Below, piece after piece: positions 12,301 through 24,300 of a stretch of 64,000 bases of DNA. This DNA comes from Ornithodoros turicata (lineage: Eukaryota > Arthropoda > Arachnida > Ixodida > Argasidae), in NCBI RefSeq assembly GCF_037126465.1, contig NC_088203.1, forward strand, positions 103,602,668-103,666,667, in the 5' to 3' direction. The notes below the pieces were generated by a model. It searched no databases. It saw only the letters and a program-made list of their open reading frames with translations, and had not been told where the DNA came from. Numbering within the stretch: the first letter of the stretch is position 1; each line of letters starts with the position of its first letter. The position numbers were made by a program, and so were the translations under genes.

Positions 12301-15300
12301 TAGTCTGCAATTACTCCCCATTTTAGTCCCCTAACCCAACATTTAGTCCCGACGTTTACTCCCCAGGACTGCACATTGTCACTAAACTTCGCGAATGGTC
12401 TCCCGAATGCAAAAGTCTACGCAAGTATGTGCCCTTGGTCAATTTGAACGACATAAGGCTATATAACTCACTCAACGTAGCAATTTTCCAGCCATAAAGA
12501 GTAAGAAACAGTTAGCGCATCTTTCTTCGCAGATTGTGCCCTAGTATGGCGCAAGATTTTATATCGCTCGATATATCACGGTTGACGGTTTGCTTCAAAG
12601 TATCTTCATGCATGCGCACCAATTATGTACCTGGGACTCTTACAACAGCGCGTGAAATACGGTCTTCACTCTAACATTCATTTACTCCCGTGCATTTACT
12701 CCCGAAAGGGACTATTTTTTGTGGCAATGCAATTACTCCCCAAAAGGAGTAAAAGTACTCCTTTTTTTCTTAGAGTGTGGTAAACTCGGAAATGATATCT
12801 GATAAGTCAACAGACTCCGCTATCTTCTCCGACTCTTTTTCGATCGAGAGCATCGCAAGTGCTGGTCTGCGACTCATGCTTTGGGGGCGCTATCTTTTCC
12901 GCTTTAGTTGGTGATGTTCGCTCGAGGACCGGAGGCCGCCGCACCAGCCGCATATGCCGGCTGATGCTGATGAGGTCGTGTGAATGGCGTCGTCCTTGCA
13001 CTACACCTTCGTATACAAGTCCTATGCAGACTCGCAATTTGTGAACGTGTCCATCCGTGTACACACCGCTCCAGAAGTGGGGAATTTCTCTTTTAATACA
13101 GTAAAAAAGGTGGACGCGGAGGATGTGAGGTGGGGGAAGTTGGCCTCTTCGTTCCCGAACATATACGATAGACCCACGAAAAAGGGAGGGACCGGTAGAG
13201 ATCAGGAAGTGGCTGCTAGAGCCCAAAAATATACCTACGCTTATGTAAATACACTTAACCCATATGAGAGACGTGTCCAATTTCAACACGCACATCTTAA
13301 ATTTGCAGTCAGTTCGCACTTGAATATGGCACGTGCATGCAACATTTGTCATACTCGCGCGCTTTTCACCCTCCAACGTTAGTACATTAGTATTCAACTT
13401 TCGCTCTAACGCACTCAAGCAGCATAGACAGAACACTCGAACTTCTGGAGAACATCGCACCAAACTCCCACTCCAAAAACCAACGAGCTCCACGATTCTA
13501 CCCGACAACGCTTTTCCACTTCATCCTCGAACGCCCTCGTCTACCGACATTACGGGGTCCATCCGTCAGCATCCAAATTCAATTGGAGCTCGCAAAAAGC
13601 CGCCTAACCAACCCCGTCGGCGGGGCAGACGACGCTTACGCATGGGCGCCGCCATGTTCGCCTAACGTCGATACCGATGGAGATTTTCGTTCCTGCACGA
13701 GCCCCCCACCCCGCTTTTTCGGTAGCCTCATGGCGTAACTAATCCAATAAGCGCGAGCATATTCCGCGTTTTCTGGCCGGCACTCATGATTCAGTCATGA
13801 TCGTCAAAAGACCCGATGGTGGATGAGCAGAGGGCGTGGAGGCTAAGTAATTTTTTATGCCTTAGGGTGCGCTGATGGGGCTGGTTGGAAAAGCGAGGGG
13901 CCACTAAATGATTCTAATGGAGCTTCTTTAATCCGATATATAAGCCCGTCGAAGCAGCGCATAAAAACAATGCACCAGCTGACAAATATGTGCAGGCAGA
14001 TGACGACCTCGCGCACATCTGGTGAAACTTGAAAATGTGCGCGGACTTTAGAGACGAGGGCCACGTGATCTTCAAGTGGGAAGTGATTTCATTTCCTGGT
14101 GTTTCGCTAGGCTCTTATTGTGCGGTTCGGCTCTTGCTTGGCGACCCGCTACAGTCGCCATTTGCAGCAGAATTGGAAACCTTTGGAAGCGCAAGTAATG
14201 CCATTTGTGGTACACCATACCATGGATGGGTTAAAACCTGAATTTGAACCTTCCTTGTAGCAACATCTTAGAAGGACCGCGACATTCATTATTATGTCAG
14301 TACTCAAGGTTATATAGCCCGCGTAAAATTTCGTCCTCGGGCAATCCACTGGGGAACTCGCCTTCATAAAACACATCGCCGCAATAGACAATAATGCATT
14401 TGGACATGTATAGCAGCTCTTCGTGTCATTCTTCTTCAGCGTAATTGGGTTGAGGAAGATTATACCCCGTTGGCACTGACGCGGGATCCACATCGCGCCC
14501 AATCGTGATCAAGATGCGATCAGGATAACCCTCGCGTTCGGACGTTCGTGAAGTACATACTTCACGGAGGACTGGCTCAAGTGCAGCTGCTTCTCCCTCA
14601 GTTTCCCTCACCCTGCCGGTTCACGACCTACTCGGTTATAACGACCATGTCATAGGCACCTCTTCCCAGCGCCGCCTTTGGAAGCCAGCGATGGCACTAT
14701 ACTCATCGGCCCGGTTATTGCTTCCTCAATTTCAACAATACTTTGTACTGCAATTTTCGTGCAACCGGTGGATGTCAATGTCAAGTGCGAACGGCGTAGG
14801 TATATCGAACCGAGTAGTCGTTATTACGATCGATTGCCGATACAACTTGAGTGTGGCAGTGTGAACGGGGTATACGGGTCACATGGCAGCTGCGGACAAG
14901 TGATACTGGCCGTTGTTTCCACCCGCGCACAACGTCCGCTCTAGCACCTTTCTCAGGTCTGTTATCACTAGGGTTCCGAGTTTTCAGTTTGAATCGAAAA
15001 ACATATACGCCGGGTAAATTTTCCCGCATTCGGTTTTAATCGGAAAATATCGAATACAGAGGGACATTCCAGGAACGATGATAGACACATGCACGTTGAT
15101 GCAAATGCCCAGCAAGCTGCTGATGCGGATCAGATATATGATGGTCGTGAAAAATGTCCGTTTACGGTTTCGTTGGCCGTAAAACGCCACTGCAGCTAAC
15201 AACGCCATTTTCGATTAGCGTCGTGCAGAAAATACATTGTGATTTCTATTACTGTCGGCTAAACCGTGTAGACGCCAGGAAAAACATCGAAAAACTCCGA

Positions 15301-18300
15301 TTTCGCCCAAAATAAAAACCGAAAACGCGAAACCCTAGTTATGACGTAGACGAAAAGAAACTCACATTAAGGCGATGCGCAACCATGTCCAGTAAAGTTG
15401 CGACCCGGTTGCTGAAGAGGAGATATTCGCAGCTGAAATAGCAGCTTGTACACGCAAGGCGCAGAACGGTACATGTTCTGATAAGGCACCTGAAGAGAAA
15501 AGATTTACATGATATTGCATCGCTTCAAAACAGCGCTGCCGAAGCGTACAAAATAACTCGGCACAACTTACTGAGTGACGATACAAATGATAATTCGGGA
15601 TCCAGTTACGTCGCATGACAACTATATGACAACATACCAAAAAGTTGTTCGGGTCGGCTTCGAACTGGCTACCCCGAAATCAGACTCACTGACAGCGCAT
15701 ATGTATTGCATGCACATAAAACTGCTGTACATCGTAGTTGGTGCATAACATCCACCTGCCATAAACTTTGTTTCTTCCTAATGTAACGAATTATGCCTCA
15801 AATTAGAAATAAATGAAACCAAAACAGGAACGTGGAGAGGAGGTCGCGGAAATTTCTCCCTCACAAGGCCAACGCGTTGACGTCATTCTGCATGGATCGG
15901 ACAAGCTATGGAGGAAGGAAAGCTTTCCTTCCTCCACGTTCCTCTTTACGTTGGGTAACGCCATCAGCCATACCATGCTGAATACGCCGGTTCTCGTCCG
16001 ATCACCGAAGCTAAGCAGCATTGAGCTCGGTCAGTACTTGGCAGGGAACTCGTTCTTGGACGATAGAAATTATAATTCGGGATTTTACGTCGCGTAACAT
16101 CTATGACCATGAATGATGCCAGAGTGGCTTTGCAGCATACCACAATACTGTTCCGGTCAGCTTAATAATATAACAATATAATTTATTTCCACATAGTGGC
16201 GGTACCACGAGCGAAAATCTCCGTTGTAGCTTGACAAGGTTCCAACAAGGTTTCCAACTCGCTACCTCATAATCACACTCATTGACAGCGCATATGTAAG
16301 CTGACGTATTTCACGAATTTTAAAGACGCGATGTGTTTGCTCACACTCGGCATTATGCCTACACGAGCTTCTTTTGTACCCTTTTGAGCCCATACATCAT
16401 GTGCAAGGTTGACGATGATGATGATGATACAAGGTAGCCAACGACCAACGCTTTTATTCGTAGCCCCCTCCTGGGCGAACTACAAAAGACAATTCAGATA
16501 TGTACAATATTGATTGGACGAGATGAAAACCCTCGGAAAACAAACCGACGAACAAAAATCTTGTACGCTGAACTCTGACGTCATAGTAGCGACAGCCTTG
16601 GCCATTACTACTGGTTTTCGCGTAAACTCGTGACCTCTCCAAACGGCCGCCCCACTGGCCGGGATGTCTGAGGCCGACGAGTTTCTGTTTTGGTGGTATA
16701 TGGCAACTTTCATGGAAGGGCAGATTGCCATCGATGCAAATAGCCGTCTTTCTGTATGTACCCGGCACAACATGGCCACAATCTCTCAAGCTCTCAAACA
16801 AGCTTCTGTATACAACTATCTTTTACTATGTTCGGCCACGTACGAAGACGACGAAGAACTCCACCACGCATGAGCCAAAGCTTACGTGACCAATGGCGCG
16901 CGCACAGGATTCGCTGAAGCGGCGCACTTCGATACCCGCGGTGGCTTTTTATCTCCTGTATCTCTTGCAGGTAGCCGTTTATTGTATCACTGGGACAATG
17001 CGAAAACCGTACACAGACGATTCCAGCACGAGCTCCGACGGCGCTCTCCAGAAGCAGAGCAGAACCCGCGACTTCCGTAAGCGGCGAGCACCGCCACGAG
17101 TTAGCGCACCATCCCGCAAGAGAACCTCGACGAAACCTCCCTCATCAATGGAGTACCTCTCTGCGGTGAGTCGCCCGACTGCGCCCCCGACGTCTTACCA
17201 GGATAAAATTCGGAAGCGAGCGGTGTCTCCCGACACGCCGGGGACGTCGTTAGCGGCGAATGCCCCTTCTAGGGACCTGCAAAAGGTCGCCCTCACGCTG
17301 ACGGATGACGATGCGTCTGACGTCGCTCCGGACTTTATCCGTAGCGAACCTCGCGAGAAAACGCGTAGTCCAAGAAAACGTAATAGGAAGAGATTTAGAC
17401 GACGGTCGGGAATACAAGACGGGCCGCCACCGGAGGCGACTCCTCCCGTCCTGCAAGGCAAGACCGGTAGACGTCTCACTTTTCGAAGGTCCGGGTCTCA
17501 AGAAAGTGTGTCCTGGACAGGACGCAACTCTCCAGTAGAACTGACGGTTATTCGACGAACAAAGGAAATGGGTTTTGTGCCCGTGAACGATGGAAAGCTC
17601 AGGCGAAAGTCGTGTCCCGAGAATAAGCCACAGACTTCCTCCTTTGCACAGACCGACCAAGCACGTTGGGAGCACGACAAATCTCAGAGGAGGTGGTCGA
17701 TGGGGAGAGAGATCGCTAAAGGCGCAAAGAAGGATAGTATGTTGCCGAAACCCGGAGAAGATCATGCGTTCATTTCGCTCCTGGCGAGCAAGCGGTCGTC
17801 TATGTTCTTGCCGACTTCGTTGTCTGGAGTCAAAGACAGCCAGTCAGCTAATTTACAGTCTCACACGGGAAGCGATTTGGACGTTCCTGTTGAGCTGTAC
17901 AGGCACTGGGAAAAGGTGTTTCGTCGGAAAGTGCTGAGGTTACCCCCCGAAACCAGAAGAGATGACCTCCTAGGGCCAGGTGAGCTTTACACTGGTTTGA
18001 CTATATGTGCACGATGTAATGTTATATGATTGTTTAGTTCGACGATTTTTTTTACTTTACTTTGAGCACCGACTGTGTTGAACATGAGAGAACTGATGTT
18101 CTGAGGCTGGAACAACATAGAAAGGACAAATACATACAAAGCCTCAAACTGCCTAAGGTATTACCGATGAAAGATGGAAGTCACTGAAAAGGTTAGCCAG
18201 CTGTAGGATTCGAACCCACAATCATACGACGGGATCGACATTCAACATTTGCCGCTTGCGCCGATCTCGTGGTATGATTGTATGAGTGAGAAAAATGTAA

Positions 18301-21300
18301 GAGTGAAAGGGGGATGAGTGAGAGAGTGGTTGGTTTGTCCCTTCAGATGGCGCACCCTTGGAAGTCGCTGGGGAGGTGTGTTAGCTTAGCTCAATTGGTA
18401 GAGCCCTGGACCGGTAATCCAGAAGATGTGGGTTCGAGTCCTACAGCTGGCTAACCTTTTCAGTGGCTTCCAGCTTTCACCGACTGTGTGCTTCGCATAA
18501 ATTTCCCGAGGGCGGTCTATCTGCCGAGAAAGGCGTCAGGGTGATCTAAAAGCAAGATGCTTCATGTGCGTAATAGTCGCAACTACATAGCTACAGAAAC
18601 GAGATTGTAGAACAGTCCGTTAAATTTGCTGCGGAGACTGGCACGCCCCTATAGGAATCCATGCTGCTGCCCCTCACTCACCAGTGACAAATCTGGATTT
18701 ACTGTTTCATTGCCGTGGTCACCACGTTGCACTGCACACAATAAGAATGTACTTGTTTTCGGTGGCACAGGTGTAAAACCCGGTGCATCAGAAAAGCGAC
18801 GACAAAGCTCGATCGCCGACCCCTTGAAGGCAAAACAGGCAGACGAGGACACCACGGAACTGCTCTTCCCAAAAGGATTCGCAGCTCTGCAAGAACCAGT
18901 CCTTCAGAAGACGGCCACAAAGGGAACAGCAAAGAATGTTCCAGGTGCATATCTCACTGAGAAGGACTCAAAATTACCTGGCGCAGACAGAAAACTTCGT
19001 CGCATCAGCGGGACGAACAATCTTCGCTGGACTAGTGCAGCAGACGACAGCCCCCGCAATCTTGTAGACTCTACGCAACATGAACAGGTGACACCAGAAC
19101 CTGCTCAACCACAGCGGTCTTCCAAGCGGAAAGATACGCGCCTGCAGCGGATACAGCCAGGTACTGCAAAGGTTGAACCGGGTTACAGCCGTCGAAAAAG
19201 CACGTACTCCAAACAGCAGGAGTCAACAGGAGCTCCTCGCGTAGCTGCTGGGCAGGAAAACGTCAACGATCAGGGAAGCGCGAGAATAAATGTTCCACCA
19301 CCTTCTTCTTATTCCCCGAGGTCCCTGCACACCAAAATGACTCGGTCCAAAGGCTACAGCGATAGCTGCTCAAGGAGCATAGAGAGCAGGAAGAAGCGGG
19401 AAGAAGCATCAGGCCAACAGGAGAAGGGGTTCTACATGGGGTACCTACATGCTGGAAAGGTTCTGCCCCCTATAAGTGATGTAACTGCTGGACCGGTCCC
19501 GGGTACCACTATTAAAACGGTTCCTGCGCCGCACCCAGAGGTACTAACTGCTGATAAAAAGCGCGAAATCAGGAGGGTGTCCATTCCAAAGCCCCTTGGC
19601 GACGACAAACCGCTACCTAAGGGAAAGCAAAGTAAGCCTACAAGTAGGAGGCCCTCTATGAAAGAGAAACCCGTAGCTCCAGTGGAAATCACGAAAGGGG
19701 TTGTCAGTCGTGGAGTGGTTAAACCAGAACCAGCCGAAGGCGGCGGGGGAAGGTTGGCAAAGGGCAGAAAACCGCCAAAAGACGAGCCTGACACTGCAAT
19801 GATGGAACACTTCCCGTCAGACATTTCGACCAAAATAGAGACACCAGTCGTTGAAAAGGAGGCGCAAGAAATCGTCCCAATGGACACGGAGAAGTCACTG
19901 GTTGAAAGGGAGGTGAAAGAAAAGGCTCCACAGCCGAAGTCAGCAGCCGCAGAAAGGGAGGAGGGCAGTGTCGCAGAGGTCACACATCCCGAGTCACCAC
20001 CTGCAGAAAGGGAGGAGGGCAGTGTCGTAGAGGTTACACATCCCATATCACCAGCTGCAGAAAGGGTGGAGGGCAGTGTCCTAGAGGTCACACATCCCCA
20101 GACACCGGTCGTCGAGTTGGGGGAAAGACCGATGGCACGAAAGGAAACTAAAGCTGATGAGAAAATTGAAGAGAAGGACGAAAGGCAGGCTAAAAGCCTC
20201 CTTAGAAAAGAAAGCGCCCCTCCGGGAGTTAATGCCGATGAACTCTCCACCTACCGCGACATTAAACGAGAAGTAGAAACTCATGAACTAGAGAAACCCT
20301 ACCTGAAACCGATGGTTGACATCAGCACACTGATGAAGAAAGAAGCGGGTGAGGAGGTTAATGTGCCGGGAAAAAAACCCGATGATATTTCCACACGTGC
20401 TCTGGAACTTGAGAACGTTAGGGCAGACCTGGGGAGAGAGTTGCTCGAGAAGAAGGGAATGTCTCTGGCGGAAGCCATGCAGTTGGAAGCAGAGCGTGAA
20501 CTCGCTGAGGAAAGACTGAGGGCGATGAAGAAAGAGGACGCTGAAGAAATGAGCAAACCAGGGCGAGTGTGCACTGAGCTTGTTCCTTTAGAAGAGAGCA
20601 CGGTTACGTGCAGGGACGACAGCAAGGATGCCACTCAAAAGGAGGTCGAAGATGGCAAGAAGCAAAGTAGGAAGGAGGCTGAAGACGCCAAGGAGAGTAA
20701 AAAGGAGGGCAAAGATGCAAGCAAGCTGGTGGCTGTAGAAGGCGAAAAGACGAAAACGAAAGAAAGTGAGAGTAGCACTACAGGAACAGGGAGTAGTACA
20801 TCTGGAAGTACATCTGGGAGCACAACTGGCATCACAACGGGGACCACAACGAAGGTTCCAGAAGGAAAGGATGAACAAGAGGCCGTCGAAAAGCCAGCGA
20901 AGGAAGGAGACAAAATGTTACCCAAGGATGTGGGTGAAGAACCCGCCAAGGAAGCAGCCAAAACGGTTTCCAAGCATGCGGGCGAAGAGTTGGCTAAAAA
21001 GGAATTGTTGCCCACAAAAGAGGACGAGTCAGCGAAGAAACAAGTGGAGACTGCAAAGAAAGATGTTGTGGAGACTGCAAAGAAAGATGTTGCGGAGACT
21101 GCAAAGAAAGATGTTGCGGAGACTGCAAAGAAAGATGTTGCGGAGACTGCAAAGAAAGATGTTGCGGAGACTGCAAAGAAAGGTGAAGTGGAGGCTTCAA
21201 AGAAAGCTGAAGAGGAGGCGGCTTCAAAGAAAGCTGAAGAGGAGGAGACTGCAAAGAAAGCAGAAGAGGAGGAGACTGCAAAGAAAGCTGAAGAGGAGGA

Positions 21301-24300
21301 GGCTTCAAAGAAAGCTGAAGAGGAGGAGGCTTCAAAGAAAGCTGAAGAGGAGATGACCCCTAAAGCTAGCACGGCAATTGTAACGAGAGAAATCAGTGGG
21401 GTGGAAGCGAAGGATGGCATGCACGCAGGCGAAGTGGTGGAAAGCAAAGAAGGAAGCAGGGCGGTCTCTCCACGGGGGGAGCTGGGTGCGATCGAGGCGT
21501 CGCCCCAAGTGGAACCAAAGGCAGACGTACCCACCGCCGCCGGAGGTGACAACGCCTTAGCGCTACAGAGGGAGAAACCTGCCAAGCCCGATGTCAAGAT
21601 TGCTTTCATTAAACCCGTTGGCAACGAAGCCTTTTACATCGCGACCACTCATAAAAGAACCATACCTGTTCTGCTGCTCCTGGGGAATATATTGGTGCTC
21701 ATAATCATCCTAGTGCTATCGCACTTCGGCGTCTTTTACTGGTTCTACTTTGGCCCCATCGCTCCGATACCGCCGGTTCGCCAGCACAAGGAAAAGCACG
21801 AGCTCGTCTGTAGAAATATACGCTGCGGTGTCGCTGGTTCCACGCTCTACTATGCTTTGAACAACACAATACAGCCCTGTGATAGCATGTTCCAATTCGT
21901 GTGCGGCCAGTGGGTGCACAAACCCACAGAAGCATACCAGAAGATCATTCTCGGTGCTGAGAAACGCTTCGTTGAGAACATGTATTCCCACATGCGGCAG
22001 ATTGTGGAACGCTTTGCGGCTGCATCGCTCGCCAACTCCGCCATCGGGAAAATGGCTAGGCTGTACAGGGGCTGTTTGGACCAGGACTACAGGGATAGTC
22101 GGGGAGCGATCGAGCTGAAAGAACTCATGAGGGACTATCGGCTCCGAGATTGGCCCTTTCAAGGCGGCTTTAATGGCAATCCAGCGACGCATGTGGCCGA
22201 TTTCATTCGCGACACCGGCATCGGAGTCTTTGTATCGGTCCGCTTAGTTCCCGACCCGGATGATCCCAACGAACTCCGAGAGAGGCTCGTCGCATTGGAG
22301 TGTTCCAGCTTTGTTATTCCAATTGATACACTGCTTACCTACAGGAACGAGCAGAAGGAAATGGTGAAAGCGTACAAGAACTATATGAGCCATGTCATCG
22401 ATGAATACACGGGAAGCGTCCGGGATACCATCGTTGCGAATATCTTCGCTTTTGAGGTCAACCTCGCTTTCCGCTGCAACGCCCAGTGTCGGAAGAAGAG
22501 GCTCAAGAAAGTTCAGGTCGGTCCCTTAAAGTATCGCAGAAGTCGTTTTTAACATCCTGTTTTCTTCGTATAAACCTGCTAAGCAGGCCGGTAAGATGCA
22601 CCACAAGAATTCATCCCATAGTCATAATTCTCGCGGAAATTGAATTTAAAGTACGCCGCAAAAAAGCGACCGTGCGCAACAGCGGTGGAGAGCAGTACCA
22701 GCCTGGGACCTGGCGCTGACGCTACAGGGGCCACGCTCGCTGATTGGTCCAGGGAAATGTCTGCTAGTCGACTCTTCGGGGTTCTGAAAAAGCATTGCTA
22801 CTCCTTCTATCCTTGTTCTCCAGGGAACTCGCAAAACTTGTTTACGGCGGCAAAGGGACGGGGCGCTGACCCCCACTGACCAGCGAACCAGAACAAGTTG
22901 CCACTGTAACGTCATCGGTGACGTGGTATCATACTTCTCGTTATACCCGGAGTAGTGATTTAAGGGTGAACGCGCCAAGCTATGCCCATGGAAGTCTGTT
23001 TCGCGCTATTTGGGAAAATGACACACACTCACTTTCATCAGACTTCTTAATGATTTTTCTTTTTGATGGCCCTCTGTAGCCCACCAATGCAGCTTGTAGT
23101 GGTGGTATGGTACCTGTCTCCCAATCAATGTATGGAAGACAGTTTGTTTGTGCTTTCAAGAGGCAGTGACACATTGAATTATGCCGGAAAAATACAAAGC
23201 GCAGTTTTTTTTGCACGTAAATACAAAGCGCAGTTTTTTCTGCACGTGAATACGTTCGAAGTTTTGAAGCAGAGGGGGTAATGGACGCGTAGAAAATTGC
23301 CAATACCGGAACTCTGATATATCTGCCAATGAGAAAGCCGCGAGAGAGATCACGTCCTTACAAGGGCCAATAGAAACGGCAGATGCTCCTGCTCTGACTA
23401 CAGAGCTCGGTACGAAAGCACGTTCGTGATCTTAGGCGTGTACTACCATACGCATATGCACAAAACAGCAATCGAGCTGCACTCGGTAGGTGAATGCACC
23501 AGAGAAATTCTCGGGATGCTTCTTGGTTCTGACTTTCTTGGTTGATGTATAATCTTTCAGGTAAAAGACCTTGTCCAGTCGGACGGAGACTCAATCGATT
23601 GGCTCAAGTTTCTCAAGGCCATCTTCGGTCCCATCAAGTACAGCATCACCGAAGACACGCAGCTGCTTGTGCGCTCAACAACGTACCTCAAGAAGCTCGC
23701 CTCCGTCCTTCGTGGGGACGCCACCAAGTCGTCGCGCGCCATGAACTATCTCGGTTGGCGATTTATGCACCAGTTCTCCAGGCACGCATCTACAGCACAC
23801 CGAGCTGAGCACAAGACATTCTACGAAAACATCCTCGCCCAGGCCGAACTACCCGAATGGAAGCGATGTCTTTTTGACGTAACAGACGTGATGCCCTTCG
23901 TCGTGGGCCACATCTATGTGGAACAAGTCCGATGGCGCGCCACAGACTTCCAAGTGCACCGCATGGTTACCACCTTGAGAGAAACTCTCGACCACCTTGT
24001 ATGGAAGCTCAAGTGGATGACATCCACCACCCGGGAAAAGTTCAAGGCCATCATCTCCAGATCGGCCATTAATGTCGGCTATCCGCCGTGGATGATGAAC
24101 AGCAGCGCACTCGATGCCTACCATTCCAGCATCCCGGCGTCGGCGGGGTACGTCAAGTGCTACGCGTCCGCGCTCAAGAACAAATTTCAGAACCATCTCA
24201 AGATTTTAGTGGGCAGGACGGAAGCGGTGAACAAGCTGTCGTACTTCATTTTTCCCACGCGTCTCGTGGAGCTCCATCAGCGGACGGGTCCGCCCAGGGA

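Larger units (their letters stand above)
9207..15365. other. SCAPER intron 20: repeats and unassigned DNA
   Basis: Contains a SINE (10148-10349), a 3'-tail-like (CAA)n unit at about 11160-11240, a fold-back (11733-11862) and a MITE (12248-12777). At 14610-14790 there is a copy of a repeat also found at 58885-59060. Open frames on both strands at 12807-13665 have no homology. Confidence 0.45.

Noticed and set aside
12807..13665. Overlapping open frames on both strands (233, 132 and 110 codons)
   Set aside because: No homology, no splice structure, overlapping on opposite strands; probably chance openness.
16893..16970. Upstream in-frame start of the M13-like gene at 16893
   Set aside because: A strong acceptor at 16970 and a better start context at 16998 make this stretch intronic.
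18381..18455. Functional tRNA gene with anticodon GGT
   Set aside because: C instead of T at position 33, anticodon not normally used in eukaryotes, weak acceptor stem, and membership of an inverted repeat.
20766..21356. 196-codon RRLQRKLK repeat frame on the plus strand
   Set aside because: Shifted reading of the same minisatellite; the true frame joins upstream and downstream exons in phase.
20635..21624. Long minus-strand open frame of 329 codons rich in Ser, Phe and Ala
   Set aside because: It is the complement of the Lys/Glu-rich repeats of the M13-like exon 2; such composition suppresses stops on the opposite strand.
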